From Trametopsis cervina (taxonomy: Eukaryota; Basidiomycota; Agaricomycetes; Polyporales; Irpicaceae), in the NCBI GenBank assembly GCA_022385755.1, contig MU278371.1, positions 1-19,652 on the forward strand: a stretch of DNA of 19,652 nucleotides, given 5' to 3'. The notes below the pieces were generated by a model, which made no database searches, was not told where the DNA came from, and saw nothing but the letters and a program-made list of their open reading frames with translations. Made by a program: the position numbers and the translations under genes. Shown in pieces: positions 9,451 through 19,187 of the stretch (positions within the stretch are counted from its first letter, which is position 1; each line of letters opens with the position of its first letter).

Positions 9451-10401
9451 GGAAAGACAGCGAGCTATACGAAGCCTTCTTGCTATCGCGCGAGTGCGTC
9501 GATAGTTGACAGCTAAATATTTGGCGTTCAGTTTACCTGGAGACAGATATCAGCTGAGACCTGATAGAGAGCGCGGAGAGCGGGAGGTGATACTCAGCGT
9601 GAAGAAACTTTGTGTACTCACCACCCTGCCACGCGTTTGACCTGTCGTACATCCGTAACGAGGGCTTCAGATCGGTGAGAGTAATGAAAAGAATTGCATC
9701 TGATAACTAAAGTATCATTCGAGGGGACGGAGCAGTAAGGTCTGGTATCTGCGAGCCTGTGCGCACAAGGGCTGGGCGGTGGGAAAGCACCTCTGCCTGA
9801 GGGACAAAATCTGCGAGTGAGACATCAACAATGCAGAGAACGTGCGCACTACGGTATTGTTACCCTTGGAAGCTGACCACACACCCTCCGAAGAGCCTGC
9901 AAACATCTGTCACATACGACGGCCATCTCTCTACTGGTTACTTGGAGAAAAAGTCGAGAACGTGAACTGTTTGGATGGACGTCGAACAGCTTGAGCCATC
10001 ACAAACGGGCCTCGCGCAAAGGCACTTGCCTATTTCTGCGAGCCTAAATTACCTTCATCTGGGCTCAAGAATTCGAGGGAGAGGGAAAGGGAGAGGAAAG
10101 AACTTTTGGAGAAACGGAGGACCGTGACAAGCATGAACATGTCGTCGTGATGCTAAACGCCACATGATAAGGTTAGACGCGGGTGATGTGTTGATGGGCG
10201 TGATGGATTTCCAATTCAACGACGACAAGCTTCAGCTCGCACCTCTCTCTCTTCTCTGAGCTGGATATCTCGCGTTTCCGTCCTGACCGTCCTCAGCCTC
10301 TACTTCGCACCTCGAAACTTTTCCCCTTGTCTTGAAAGTTATATACGCTCGCGAGGTCGAACCCGTGCGTCCTTCATCATTGGCGACTGATTGCACCTGG
10401 T
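9451..10401. other. Spacer between G copy 1 and the locus at 10402
   Basis: It includes a remnant of the conserved G 5' block at about 10120-10185 (ACGCCACATGATAAGGTTAGACGC). A CTCGAATGATA-like sequence near 9720 may correspond to the start-like region of the other copies, about 430 bp away instead of about 110. I see no supported coding exon. Confidence 0.35.
10120..10185 (-). repeat. Remnant of the conserved G 5' block (copy 4)
   Basis: The plus strand reads GTCGTCGTGAT...AACGCCACATGATAAGGTTAGACGC. This matches the right-hand part of copy 3 (CGTCGCCGTTT...AACGCCACAG...TGATAAGGTTAGGCGC). The rest of the block is not recognisable. Confidence 0.4.
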
Positions 10402-11630
10402 TTAAATTGGACGACGCGGACCTGTCCGGAGATGCGACACAAACGATTGAAGTATGGAATGGGATAACGCGAGGGGCCTGATTCTGGAGGAACTGTTTAG
10501 TATGGTGCGCAATGACGAATCTGTTGCCGTCTCCAACTGATATGCGGCTGCTTCTAAGTCATACGTGCGGAGTCCCAGAGCGTATTCGCACTTAGAAAGG
10601 CACCGTGCACATATCGACCTTCTATTCACCGCAAATACGGCTCCAATTTGCTTACTGAAGACATCATAAACTCCGCTTCTTGCGCTAATTGTATTCCAAA
10701 GTCCTCGATCGTTAGAAACGGGTGAGTTATGTCGTCGCTCTGTACAGCGTGAACTCGATAAGGAACGAATCTGGATGTCCAGTCAGCATACATCCTACAT
10801 GACATTACGGGCAAGCCAGTGCAATACGCGTTTTGATCCAGCTCTGCTATGAATTCACTGAGTCAGGTCTGCGATACCGCTGCGACGCAGGAGGGGATTG
10901 GTCTGCAGAGCCTGCGACAGAGAACCATCGTGGAGCGTATGACCGGTGCGTGTAACTCAACTTGTCTGTGCGATCGCTTTTGAGCATAGAATTGATACGC
11001 TCTTTCACAGCACTTGGGCCCATTACCAGTGTTCCCACTACCGCTGCCCAACCTCCATCAAACGCGAAGAACCGCGAGGCAATTGTCCAGACCTTGCCCC
11101 ACAACCCTGCCTCGCGCTAAATACTCACGGCTCTGCATCTACTACATGTGCCGTTGCAGGGCAAAGCTTGAATGTACGTCTCGGCTCAGGCAGCATCGAG
11201 TCGACCGAGTTGTCGAAGCCTGCTGAAGCGAGCTCTTGGAAGTCCAGATCGTGCTACACAGCTGTGCGTTCGCTCAAGCGCACCGGCTCGAATTGCACGG
11301 CGGGAGTCTCTGTGTATTGCGCACTGTTTCAGGCGACGAGTCCGCTGCGAACAAGTCGCAAGGAAGTGAGGGCAACGGTGACAGACTGCTCGCTCCCTCC
11401 ACAATCATTCAGGAGGCTGGTGCAGGTGGATATTGGAGAATCTTAACTGCGGGGAGGATTTGCTCGCGATGGTGACACAAGCAGCACCTTTCAACAACGG
11501 AGGGCAGAACGTTGTGAAAACACTCCTGCATATATTCCGGAGAGAGATCGCAGCATGGCATGTGATGAACGTAAAGGGTACAGATGCCATAAGTCGCAAT
11601 GTTGGAGGTAGTATTTTGGGTACCGTACAT
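10402..11630 (-). pseudogene. Unidentified multi-exon locus, coding-like but not fully joinable
   Basis: Several minus-strand stretches look coding. An ATG at 11630 opens a 73-codon frame with LYVHHMPCCDLSPEYMQ and CCLCHHREQIL (cysteine-rich, possibly metal-binding). An exon at 11253-11129 lies between a TGTGTAG acceptor and a GTGAGT donor and reads HDLDFQELASAGFDNSVDSM. A stretch within 11104-10960 contains VMGPSAVKERINSML. Next comes IEDFGIQLAQEAEFMMSS with a GTAAGC donor, then CEYALGLRTYDLEAAAYQLE in phase, ending at 10402. I could not join them all without a frame conflict between about 11128 and 10850. It is either a real gene with introns I mis-set or a decayed one. I do not recognise the family. 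Confidence 0.33.
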
Positions 11631-11639
11631 TAGGGCACA

Positions 11640-12157
11640 TGATCCGTACCGCGGTGCTGTTCTATTTGGGAGAGCACTCCGATCCCGATGAACATTCCCT
11701 AAATTTCGACGTCGATAGGGTGGAAAAGCTTGTGTAACAAAGCAATACAGCTAATGATGGCATTGGCGTGACAGCTGCGATACAACAACGAAGTGTATAA
11801 CACAGAATGGAGGAGCGTGGAGGATAAGCGTGTATACGGAAGTAACACGCAGTAGTAGAAGAGACAGTTCGATAGCAGATGGTATACAAGGACATCAATA
11901 AATATCATAGCACATGGGTTGCGAAGGAAACGGCATAATAGGGTAATGTCTCGTAGCAGATATAGGTGGGAGGAAGGGGGAAAACACGTGGGGGAAAAGG
12001 AGAAATATAGCATCCAAACGAGGTGATGCATACAGTCGTCGTACTATAACCGCTCCATCGACAGGGGGAGTCATCTGGAACAACTTAGAATCATTAAGAG
12101 CACTGATTGTGGACGAAACTAAGGACGTACTGGGAATTACGACAACAAGACATCCGG
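11640..12157. other. 3' flank of F-box gene C, conserved with that of D
   Basis: The segment from about 11900 aligns with about 16930-17206 downstream of D, for example CACATGGGTTGCGAA against GCATGTGGGTTGCGAA. Open frames on both strands here change frame between the two copies, so I do not call a gene. Confidence 0.45.
12051..12110 (-). other. Conserved block downstream of F-box C stop
   Basis: It lies 48 bp past the stop of C, the same distance as in D. It shares CATTAAGAGCA with B and D. The minus strand can be read TSLVSSTISALND. Confidence 0.4.
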
Positions 12158-14423
12158 CTACACAACCGCCTGTGTTTCCAGGTATGGGGCAGAACCATTC
12201 TTGCGCATATGTTCTTCTACAGCAGACGACATCGCCCTTGCAAAAACGACCTCATCGCAATCTCCGTATCCATGAGTATGCTCTGCGTCTTCCTCCTTGT
12301 CACATTCTGGGAAATGTTAGTTGCGTACGACAGCAGAACAGATCCACTTACCCCAAACTTGTCCTAGTGGTACAGTACATGTAAGCATGTCAGAGCCGGC
12401 AACTTGTGTACAGGACGGGGCTGACGGCATACCTGTGGGCTCCCTGGTCAGACTGTCCAGCTCAATCCATTTTTTGTGATTGATCCTCAGATCTTCATAA
12501 TACAGTACACGCCATATGACATCGGGACGAATATGTGAGATAGAGGCCCGGGCGTTGGCAAGCGACAAAGAGGGTCTGTTCTTGTTGCCACCGTAAGATG
12601 CAACTCCAAGAGCACGCAGCCCAGGAAAATTGATGACCAACTTGAGGAAATCACGCAAGTCATCTGCTCCAGATATGTAACTGCCTTCCAAGAGCAGTAA
12701 GACACCTACGACCTGCGGTGTCGTGTGCGGTCCAGGGTGACTGCATGTGACGAGCAGATTTCCAAAACGCTGAGATGGAAAAGAAGCTGGAACCGGATCT
12801 GCGTGTGGTGAGTGCCGCATACGCAGTCTCAGCGGGCGCATAATGACGTACCGGCATACAGCACGTCTCCGCCAATCTGTGGCAAGGCCTGGTACAGCTG
12901 TTGCACTTGAAGCTGCTCATGTGGTGGTAATGTCCGCACAGGCAGCCAAGCATCAAGAGCGTGCGCTGCTATCGCAGCAAGCGTGTTATCTGTGCATGTG
13001 CAAACATATCTGCGCATGGCTCCAGTACTGTTTTTGCTATGTATGGATTTGGGAGGCCAATGCAGCGGTATATCAGTCTTGTCCCACCTCAACGAAGTCA
13101 TGCGGATGTACTTTGGACAGGAAAAATGGCGGAGGAGCCTAAGGAGATCGGAGAACTGATCGAAGTGGAGATTGTGGAGGGAAAGTGATGCGAGGTGGGC
13201 GAGAGGGGGGAGGCCGGCGGTGCTGAAAGGTGTTCCCCAGTGCGGCGTCTTCAGAGGAATGGGTTTGAATGACCCAGATCCACTAAGGGTCACCTTTTTT
13301 AGCTTGCTGCGAATCTCGGGAATAGCGGTGAGGAACGTGTGCAGCCACGATCGCTCTTCATCAAACGTCAGTTCAGCGTGGATCCCTGGGAGAAGGTCGA
13401 TGACAGGCGTCAAGCGCGGACAGCCTCTGAGCTTCGTCTCAATCAACATTCGCGCCTCCCTCGAGTTCTTCACAGATCGCTCCTTGATCACCTCGCCCCA
13501 AAGAATGGGTCGAGCGACCTTGGCCCACGAGCGCGTGACGAGTGCGCACCGGCACAGGATTGTCACAGTCCCCTCTGGAACATATGGATCTTCACGGACC
13601 GCGTTGCGTATGATGACCTCGAACAATTCTGGCGGGAGATCGGCAGCCGTTGCATATTGCCCAGTAGTCTCTGGCCAGGTCACTGATGCCTCGCTGTCAG
13701 AAAAAGGCAGCGACTGAGCTTCACGAATGGATGCGCACATGAAAGCCAGCGCTGCTCGGTATCCTCCCTCCTCCTTTGCTCCTCCTCTACCCTCCTTTGC
13801 TCCTCCTCTACTCTCCTTTGCTCCTCCGCCATCCTTTGCCCCTCCGCCCTCCTTTGCTCCTCCGCCCTCCTTTGCTCCTCCAAAGTCCAACGCAGACGCT
13901 CCCAAGTGCTCCCCGCCCACCTCCCCATATCCCTCCGCCGCCGCTGAGCTTCCTCTTCTTCGCAGGCTTCGTCGTCCCAGTCCTCGTCCTTGTCTTCCCC
14001 GTCGTCGTTCGCGTCCTCGTCTTCCCCGTCTTCCTGGTCCTCTTCGTCTTCGCCGTCGTCACTTTCCTCGTCTTCTTCCCCCCGGTTTTGCTCGTCGCGC
14101 GTTAATTCATGTACCCCGCCCAGACCCGATGCGGCGTCCTCACTATCATCCGGTGACGCCCTAGCCCGGCGAATACTGTTATCTAGGTGTGATGTATGTT
14201 AATATCGCAGCAATACTCATTGTCCGTGTACCTAACTCTGCTCACCGTCTATGTTTCCAAAATGGTTGCCAACCTCGCCCTGCGCTGTCTTCTTATTCGT
14301 GTCAGTCCAAGCACCAATTCTGGACATCACGCCTCCGCTGCGTAACTCTGAGGCCTGTGCGTCGGTTGATGTCGATGACCCTGGGAAGGCGCCGCGCTCG
14401 GGGGTTTCAGGGGGAGTGGACAT
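12158..14423 (-). CDS. F-box protein, paralogue C (six exons, acidic and EEQRR-repeat linker)
   Basis: My model is join 14423-14246, 14182-13739, 13682-12852, 12798-12433, 12363-12352 and 12306-12158, giving 659 residues with no interruption. The F-box spans about residues 223-272, LPPELFEVIIRN to CALVTRSWAKVARPILWGE. A leucine-rich body follows, then the microexon and a C-terminus VWECDKEEDAEHTHG ending ETQAVV. Exon 2 is the longest of the four copies (444 nt). It encodes an almost unbroken Glu/Asp tract at about residues 95-137, then EEQRR-type repeats at about 161-200, likely helical or coiled. Another frame through the same DNA gives GGAKEGG repeats joined to the F-box. I reject it because intron 2 (GTGCGC...CATCAG, CTGAC branch site) restores the EEQRR frame in all paralogues. 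The likely role is as a substrate adaptor of an SCF ubiquitin ligase; the target is unknown. This is the best-preserved member. Confidence 0.85.
12352..12363 (-). other. 12-nt microexon of F-box gene C
   Basis: GACAAGTTTGGG sits between a CACTAG acceptor and a GTAAGT donor. It contributes G-Q-V-W-E. Confidence 0.7.
13770..13885 (-). repeat. Short in-gene tandem repeat encoding EEQRR units
   Basis: On the plus strand the unit CCTTTGCTCCTCC with (T/C)(A/G)CCCT spacing recurs about six times at 15- or 18-bp steps. Because the step is a multiple of three, every frame gives a periodic peptide (EEQRRA/V in the used frame, GGAKEG in another). It lies wholly within exon 2 of gene C. Confidence 0.7.
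13950..14105 (-). repeat. Low-complexity acidic tract in exon 2 of F-box C
   Basis: GAC/GAG/GAA codons dominate and encode runs such as EEDEESDDGEDEEDQEDGED. On the plus strand it appears as a TCGTC/TTCGTC-rich stretch. A and D lack a tract of this length. Confidence 0.7.
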
Positions 14424-14939
14424 GTGTGGGGGGTAGTCTCTTCAGAGTGTGATGGGGTATTTGCAAGGTGAGGGGTAGTGCACCAACGGCAGCAGCCGGG
14501 GCGTTGCAACCATATATCTACGTACGGCCTGACGCCTTGCACAGGCGAACCGACACGGGCACGGGAGCAGTGGCTACACGGCACAATGCTACGGCTGTGC
14601 GTTTTCCTCGTCTAGGGAGCCCATAGCCATACTGATGCTGTGCTCAGCATGAGACAGCTGCACCGCCTTCTAGGACCGCAGAACCATGTACGATACGGTA
14701 TCACGTACTTTGAATACGCTTTGACACATCCATGCGGCAACCTCGTGCGGGAATGAATTGAATGGTATCCGTTCACACCGCCCGCATTTCCATCTTCTAT
14801 GCCTCCCGTGATCAGCGTGTTTAGACACGGCAAGGGTTCAGAGACAGGGCCGTGCTAAGAGTAACAGCGTAAGGTTGTGCGAGCGAACTCGCTAAGGCGG
14901 CCGTTTGTACGAAAACCGAGGACTCGCTACATCAGTCCA
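14424..14939 (-). promoter_or_regulatory. 5' flank of F-box C and spacer to G copy 2
   Basis: It is conserved with the flank of B up to about 14760. The rest up to the G copy 2 stop shows no feature I can support. Confidence 0.45.
14512..14518 (-). promoter_or_regulatory. TATA-like core promoter element of F-box C
   Basis: The minus strand reads AGATATATGG about 92 bp upstream of the ATG of C. This matches the position of the B element within a conserved flank. Confidence 0.45.
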
Positions 14940-15800
14940 CTAGCGCGGGCGTGTAAGAGCTCTAATTGCTGCACTTGAGTCGTCAGTATCTACTTCGGTT
15001 TGGATGAATGAAAAATGCCTACTCCCAACGAGGATTCCAGTTATTGGGAGAGAATCCTGGCCATCGAAGCGGTACGAGCGTGTAGCAGGAAAACAGATAA
15101 CAGGGTCTACCTGGAATCAAAGGTGCGTTAAGGTCGAATATGAGGCGGAGAAAGCAGCTAGTACACGCACTCATCACGGATGCTCACTGAACGCTTGACA
15201 CATGCCATTCCTGCATTCTCGGAACGTCTGCATATCTTCGTTGAGGGCGGCATACCCTGAGTGACAATGCGATGCCCATCTTGAATCCAGACGAGTTCAT
15301 TAGGCATAGCCTCACACAGCCTGCAACAGCTCCAGAGGGACGTTTCCACAGACAGCTGCATAGGAGCTATGCGGGAAGACATCGCGTTGGGCGGTGCAAG
15401 GTGGATACAGAAGACCTGGAACAATCGATGAGACACAAATAAGACAGAGTTCGGACCCTTACCGTGTAGCCTTCTCTTCTCAATACAGGACCTATGCATG
15501 GTGCAATATCATACAGGTACAGCTGCGCTTCTGAATAGATGGAAAAGAAGCAAAGAACGAGGTCAGCACGACACAGCCTGATACACGAGTTAGACGTATG
15601 CTTACCTGTGCTCCTCCCCTACCGCCATCATCACATCTCGCAACCCAGCCTCCGTCCAATATACGCGCTATTCGTTCATTCGACGGGCTCACGTGAAAGA
15701 TGAGGAGAGTGTGAGGAGAGACGACCACTCGTCGCCGTTTAAAGAAACGCCACAGCCCCGACAGTGCACGTGGGAGGCTGATAAGGTTAGGCGCGCTCCT
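14940..15800 (-). CDS. G-family copy 2, multi-exon gene of unknown function (model incomplete)
   Basis: I do not recognise this family. The last exon is well supported: 15110-14940, 57 codons, following a 77-nt intron (15187-15111, GTGAGC...GATTCCAG). It reads DPVICFPATRSYRFDGQDSL and ends AIRALTRPR. The exon before it is in phase and ends GMACVKRS. Upstream, NELVWIQDGHRIVTQ and QLYLYDIAPCIGPVLRREGY look coding, separated by a GTAAGG...GTTCCAG intron. The 5' end lies in conserved block copy 3, with a GAGCACAG|GTAAGC donor after a short frame MMAVGEEH. I could not confirm that all phases join. It sits upstream of F-box C on the same strand, as copy 1 does relative to B. It could be an expressed gene or an older relic. 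Confidence 0.4.
15540..15795 (-). repeat. Conserved block copy 3 (5' end of G copy 2)
   Basis: It matches copies 1 and 2: GAACGAGGTCAG, ACGAGTTAGACG, GCTTACCTGTG, CGACGGGCTCACGTG, CGCCACAGCCCC and GGCTGATAAGGTTAGGCGC. Here a G body follows in the right direction. This is why I read the block as the 5' region of the G unit rather than as an independent element. Confidence 0.55.
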
Positions 15801-15829
15801 GCTGCCGCGCCTTTTCGCACACCTTCATG

Positions 15830-16384
15830 CACTAACGGTGACGCGTCGTTCCTCTTTCGTTCGCACGAATACCTCGGGCACTGCTTGTTATTTTTTGCGT
15901 CAATCATTAAAGAAAGATACATACTGTGTGGTGCGAGGGCCGGAGACGAGACTGATCTAGGTTTCCTCTCACCGCGCGGTTGGGATTGGAGGGTCTTGAA
16001 GGCGAGGAAAGGAGAATTCGGTGCGTCTCTCGCTTTCATGTAATGCAACGCAAAGGATGCATGCATAATTAGATGGCGCGCGGAGCCTGGGTCAGGAGCA
16101 ACGGTACTTCCTGGTGAGCCTAATTTACTCTGTATGTCAGAGCATAGCTTTATGGTCCGTATTTCCTCTCACCAGAAACGTATGCTCCATGGATTCGTTG
16201 TGGGGCTGGCTCAGACCGATTCTCTGACTCTGATATCCAATCAAGGCACCTGGTTAATAGAATGAGCCCTTCAATTACGTAGACAGACTCGTCGCGGCCT
16301 GCCATAATGAACTCCCGGAGCTCTCAGCTCCCAACTAGCGGTGGCACCACTGCAATGACATTGCTCCAGGGGACTGATTAAGAT
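15830..16384. other. Intergenic stretch, no gene seen
   Basis: There are open frames on both strands, but none has splice sites, conservation within the window or recognisable motifs. Confidence 0.4.
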
Positions 16385-16705
16385 ATGCACGACCGCATTC
16401 AAGCGCAACTCGTGTTCGACATGCACGGCACTGTGCCGCGCAGAATAGCTAAAAACCCTCCAATAGTCGACATGAACCACCCATTCCCACTGGATCCGAC
16501 CGTGGACCTTGCGTGCGTGGATACCGAGGAACTCTTCACCACGAGTAGGGGATTTCTCATGTCGGCAGAGACCGCAGGACGTTGCTTTAGTGAGAAGGAC
16601 GTTAAGACCATCTGTGCATGGACGCGACAAGGTGGTAGGCCATGCTGGCGGAGACTGTCTGAAAATAGAGTCCGCGGTGGTCATGCGACGTGTTGTCCTC
16701 TTTAA
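16385..16705 (+). CDS. Small hypothetical ORF, possibly spurious
   Basis: An ATG-started frame of 106 codons reads MHDRIQAQLVFDMHGTVPRR, then NHPFPLDPTVDLACVDTEEL. Its composition is plausible for coding. A comparably long frame of 137 codons runs opposite (16684-16271), so strand and reality are both uncertain. I see no family motif, no membrane segment and no copy elsewhere in the window. Confidence 0.25.
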   Translation: MHDRIQAQLVFDMHGTVPRRIAKNPPIVDMNHPFPLDPTVDLACVDTEELFTTSRGFLMSAETAGRCFSEKDVKTICAWTRQGGRPCWRRLSENRVRGGHATCCPL

Positions 16706-17206
16706 TTCTCATATGGCATGAGATGGTGAGTATATTACTTTAGTTCTTGTGTGTGAAGCCATCCCTGTACCGACAAGTATTGCCCCGTTTGCGATGTCGA
16801 GACAAGAGTGTGTTCTGAGCGTCCATAAACGCCTACGGGAGCATACGGATTGTGTATCCACCGCGGTAATAGCATAACATTGCCGGGAGTTGCACTAACG
16901 GATTCATAGTAGCAGAGATATCACTGCAATATCGAGTATATGCACATAACACAAATAGAAATGTCTGCGAAGATGACGGCATGTGGGTTGCGAAATAGAC
17001 GGCACAATGGGACAATGTCTTGCGATCGATATGTGCGGGAGGAAAGGGAGAAACATGTTGAAGAGAAGACGTAGCATCCAAATGGTGTGATACATAGATA
17101 TAATTGCTCCATTTACAGAGGGAACTACTTGGAACAGATCATTAAGAGCATCGATTGTAAATAAAACCAGAGACGTATCAGGAAAATCTGACAGCAAGCC
17201 ATCCGC
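16706..17206. other. 3' flank of F-box gene D, conserved with that of C
   Basis: From about 16930 on it aligns with 11900-12157. It includes the block TCATTAAGAGCATCGATTGT at 17139-17158. No gene is called, because the reading frame is not kept between the two copies beyond that block. Confidence 0.45.
17105..17160 (-). other. Conserved block downstream of F-box D stop
   Basis: It lies 48 bp past the stop of D. The minus strand can be read DTSLVLFTIDALNDLFQ, closest to B and recognisable in A and C. Confidence 0.4.
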
Positions 17207-19187
17207 TTACGCAACCACTTGTGTTTCCGCGTATGGGGCGAAGTGGGTTTTGCGCATATGTTCCTCTACAGCAGACGTCATGGCCCGTGCAAAAAGGGCA
17301 TCACCGCAAGCTGTGTACGCATGTGAATGCTCTTTATCCTCCTTCTTGTCGCATTCTGGGCAATCTTAGCTGAGTACAACTGCAGAACAGACACACTTAC
17401 TCCACACTCGTCCTAGTGGCACACGTGAACATATTAGAGATAGCGACTTGAGTACAGGATAGGAATGATAGCATACCTGTAGGCTCATTAGTCAGCCATT
17501 CATACTCGACCCATTCTTTATGTTTGGGAGCGTTCTGAGGTCGAAGACATAGCGCGCGGCATATGACATCGGGGCGAAGCTGTGAGATAAAGTCAACACC
17601 TTTGGACAGCGAGAAAAAGTGTTCATCCGGGACGCCTTCATATGCGACTCCGATAGCACGCAGCCCAGGAAAAGCGATGATCGACTCAAGGAAATTGTGC
17701 AAGGCATCTATTTTAGGCTTCCTCCTACCCTTCATCAGCGGCAAGACTAGCAAGGCACCTATAACCTGTGGTTTCGTATACAGTTCAGGATGACTGCATG
17801 TGAGGAGCAGATTACCGAGACGCTCGGATAGAAATGGCGCTGGAACCAGACCTGCATGTGGTGAGTGCCGCGTACTGTATGCAATCTACAGCGGATGAAT
17901 AACGACGCACGAATTTCCAGCACTCTCGGGCCATCCGCACGCAAGGCTTGAAACAGATGCTGGACTTGAAGCCGTTCATGTGATGTCAATGTCTGTACAG
18001 GGAGCCGAGCATCTAGAGTATGAGCTGCTATAGCACCAAGCGGGTTGTCCGTGCAATTGGTAAGAAATATGCTCTTGATTCCAGTATTGCACTTCCTGTG
18101 GACGGATCGGGGAGGCCAATGTAGGGGTACATCAGTCTTGTCCCACGTCACGCGATCAAACCTGATCTCTTCTGGACAGGCAAAATGACGTACGAGCATG
18201 ACAAGATCTGAGAATCGAGCGAAGTGGAGCCTGGAGAGCCGGAGTTGTGTGAGGTTGGCGAGGGCGGGGAAGCCAGCGGTGCCAAATGGTGTGCCTCGGT
18301 GTGGCATCTTCGAAAGGGTCCAGTCAAAGGCTTTGGGGTTATGATTGCGATCAAGGTTGACAACTGTCAACTTGCTGCGAATCTTGGGAATAGCTGCGAC
18401 TACATGCAGCCATGATCGGTTCTCGTCAAATATTGGTTTGACGCGGATCTGTGTGAGAAGGTCGATGATGGGCGTCAAGCGGGGACAGCCTCTGAATGTC
18501 GTGTCCCTCAGCATCCGCGCGTCTCTCAATTTCCTCAGCCAGTGGAGTTCGTTGGGATCGGAGGAATTGAGCACGTCGCCCCAAAGCACAGCTCGAGCGA
18601 ACTTGGCCCACGGGAGCGCAACAAGCGCGCACTTGCACAGGATTAACACAGCGCCCCTGGGATGATATCCTCTGACCGCGTTGCGTATGATAGTCTCAAA
18701 TAATTCCGGCGAAAGATCGTGGGCTGTCGCGTATTTCCCGGTGCTTTCTGGCCAGGTCACTGATGCCTCTCTGTCAGCAAAAGGCAGAGACTGAGCTTCA
18801 CAGATGGATGCGCACCATTGATCCAGCGCTTGCGGATACCCTGCCTCAAACGCTCCTCCTCCCTCGAGCGCTGCTCCTCCCTAAAACGCTTCTCATCCCT
18901 CAAATGCTCCTTCTCCCTAAAACACTGCTGCCTGAAACGCTCCTCTTCACTCAAACGCCCCTGCTCACTGACGGGCCTCAGACCACATGGAGGGATGATT
19001 TTCTGGTGCAAACCCTCCCCGGTCTGCCCATTCAGCTCTTCAACGTTAGATGGCATGTCAGAGTCACTAAGACTGTCGCCTTTAACAAAGTACACTTATA
19101 TGTCAATATCCGTCATTCGTGTACACAATCCTACTCACCATCGCTACCTGTGTCCATTGATCGTCTCCGGAGCCCGCTGTCCATCAT
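17207..19187 (-). CDS. F-box protein, paralogue D (six exons, altered 5' end)
   Basis: My model is join 19187-19139, 19079-18816, 18759-17911, 17851-17477, 17412-17401 and 17355-17207, giving 565 residues. The F-box is at about residues 120-167: LSPELFETIIRN to CALVALPWAKFARAVLWGD. The C-terminus reads VWKCDKKEDKEHSHA and ends ETQVVA. Exon 2 carries RFREEQ/RLRQ-type repeats of six residues. Exon 1 homology to C extends upstream to about 19313, but the ATG is missing there. Where A and C have a Trp codon, D has TGA (19208-19206). I therefore start at the ATG-ATG 19 bases downstream, which keeps the exon 1 junction in phase. Intron 3 has no in-frame stop, so the unspliced frame reads on past the junction. 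It may be functional with a shorter N-terminus, or it may be failing. Confidence 0.72.
17401..17412 (-). other. 12-nt microexon of F-box gene D
   Basis: GACGAGTGTGGA sits between a CACTAG acceptor and a GTAAGT donor. It contributes G-R-V-W-K. Confidence 0.7.
18835..18965 (-). repeat. 18-bp degenerate tandem repeat in exon 2 of F-box D
   Basis: On the plus strand, CCTCAAACGCTCCTC-like units recur about seven times at 18-bp steps. They encode six-residue units such as RFREEQ, RSREEE and RLRQ. Related but shorter runs occur in A and B, and an EEQRR version in C. Confidence 0.65.

Noticed and set aside
13770..13885. A possible CRISPR-like or minisatellite array
   Set aside because: The unit is 15-18 bp without unique spacers, lies in coding frame and has counterparts in the paralogues. 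It is an in-gene repeat.
12829..13920. A single 363-codon frame with GGAKEGG repeats fused to the F-box of gene C
   Set aside because: The GGAK peptide is the second frame of the 15-18 bp repeat. The EEQRR frame matches A, B and D, and a conserved 56-57 nt intron joins it to the F-box.
13776..14105. Leu/Pro-rich and Phe/Val-rich plus-strand frames resembling membrane proteins
   Set aside because: They are the antisense of the Glu/Asp- and EEQRR-coding repeats of gene C, which automatically give hydrophobic peptides.
15693..16043. A 116-codon plus-strand ORF
   Set aside because: Its first third lies in the conserved block copy 3, where copies 1 and 2 do not keep this frame. There are no motifs.
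16904..17197. A 97-codon frame downstream of D, with a similar frame downstream of C (11895-12083)
   Set aside because: When the two flanks are aligned at the DNA level, the matching segment falls in different frames after the first 30 or so codons. Most of it therefore does not look protein-coding.
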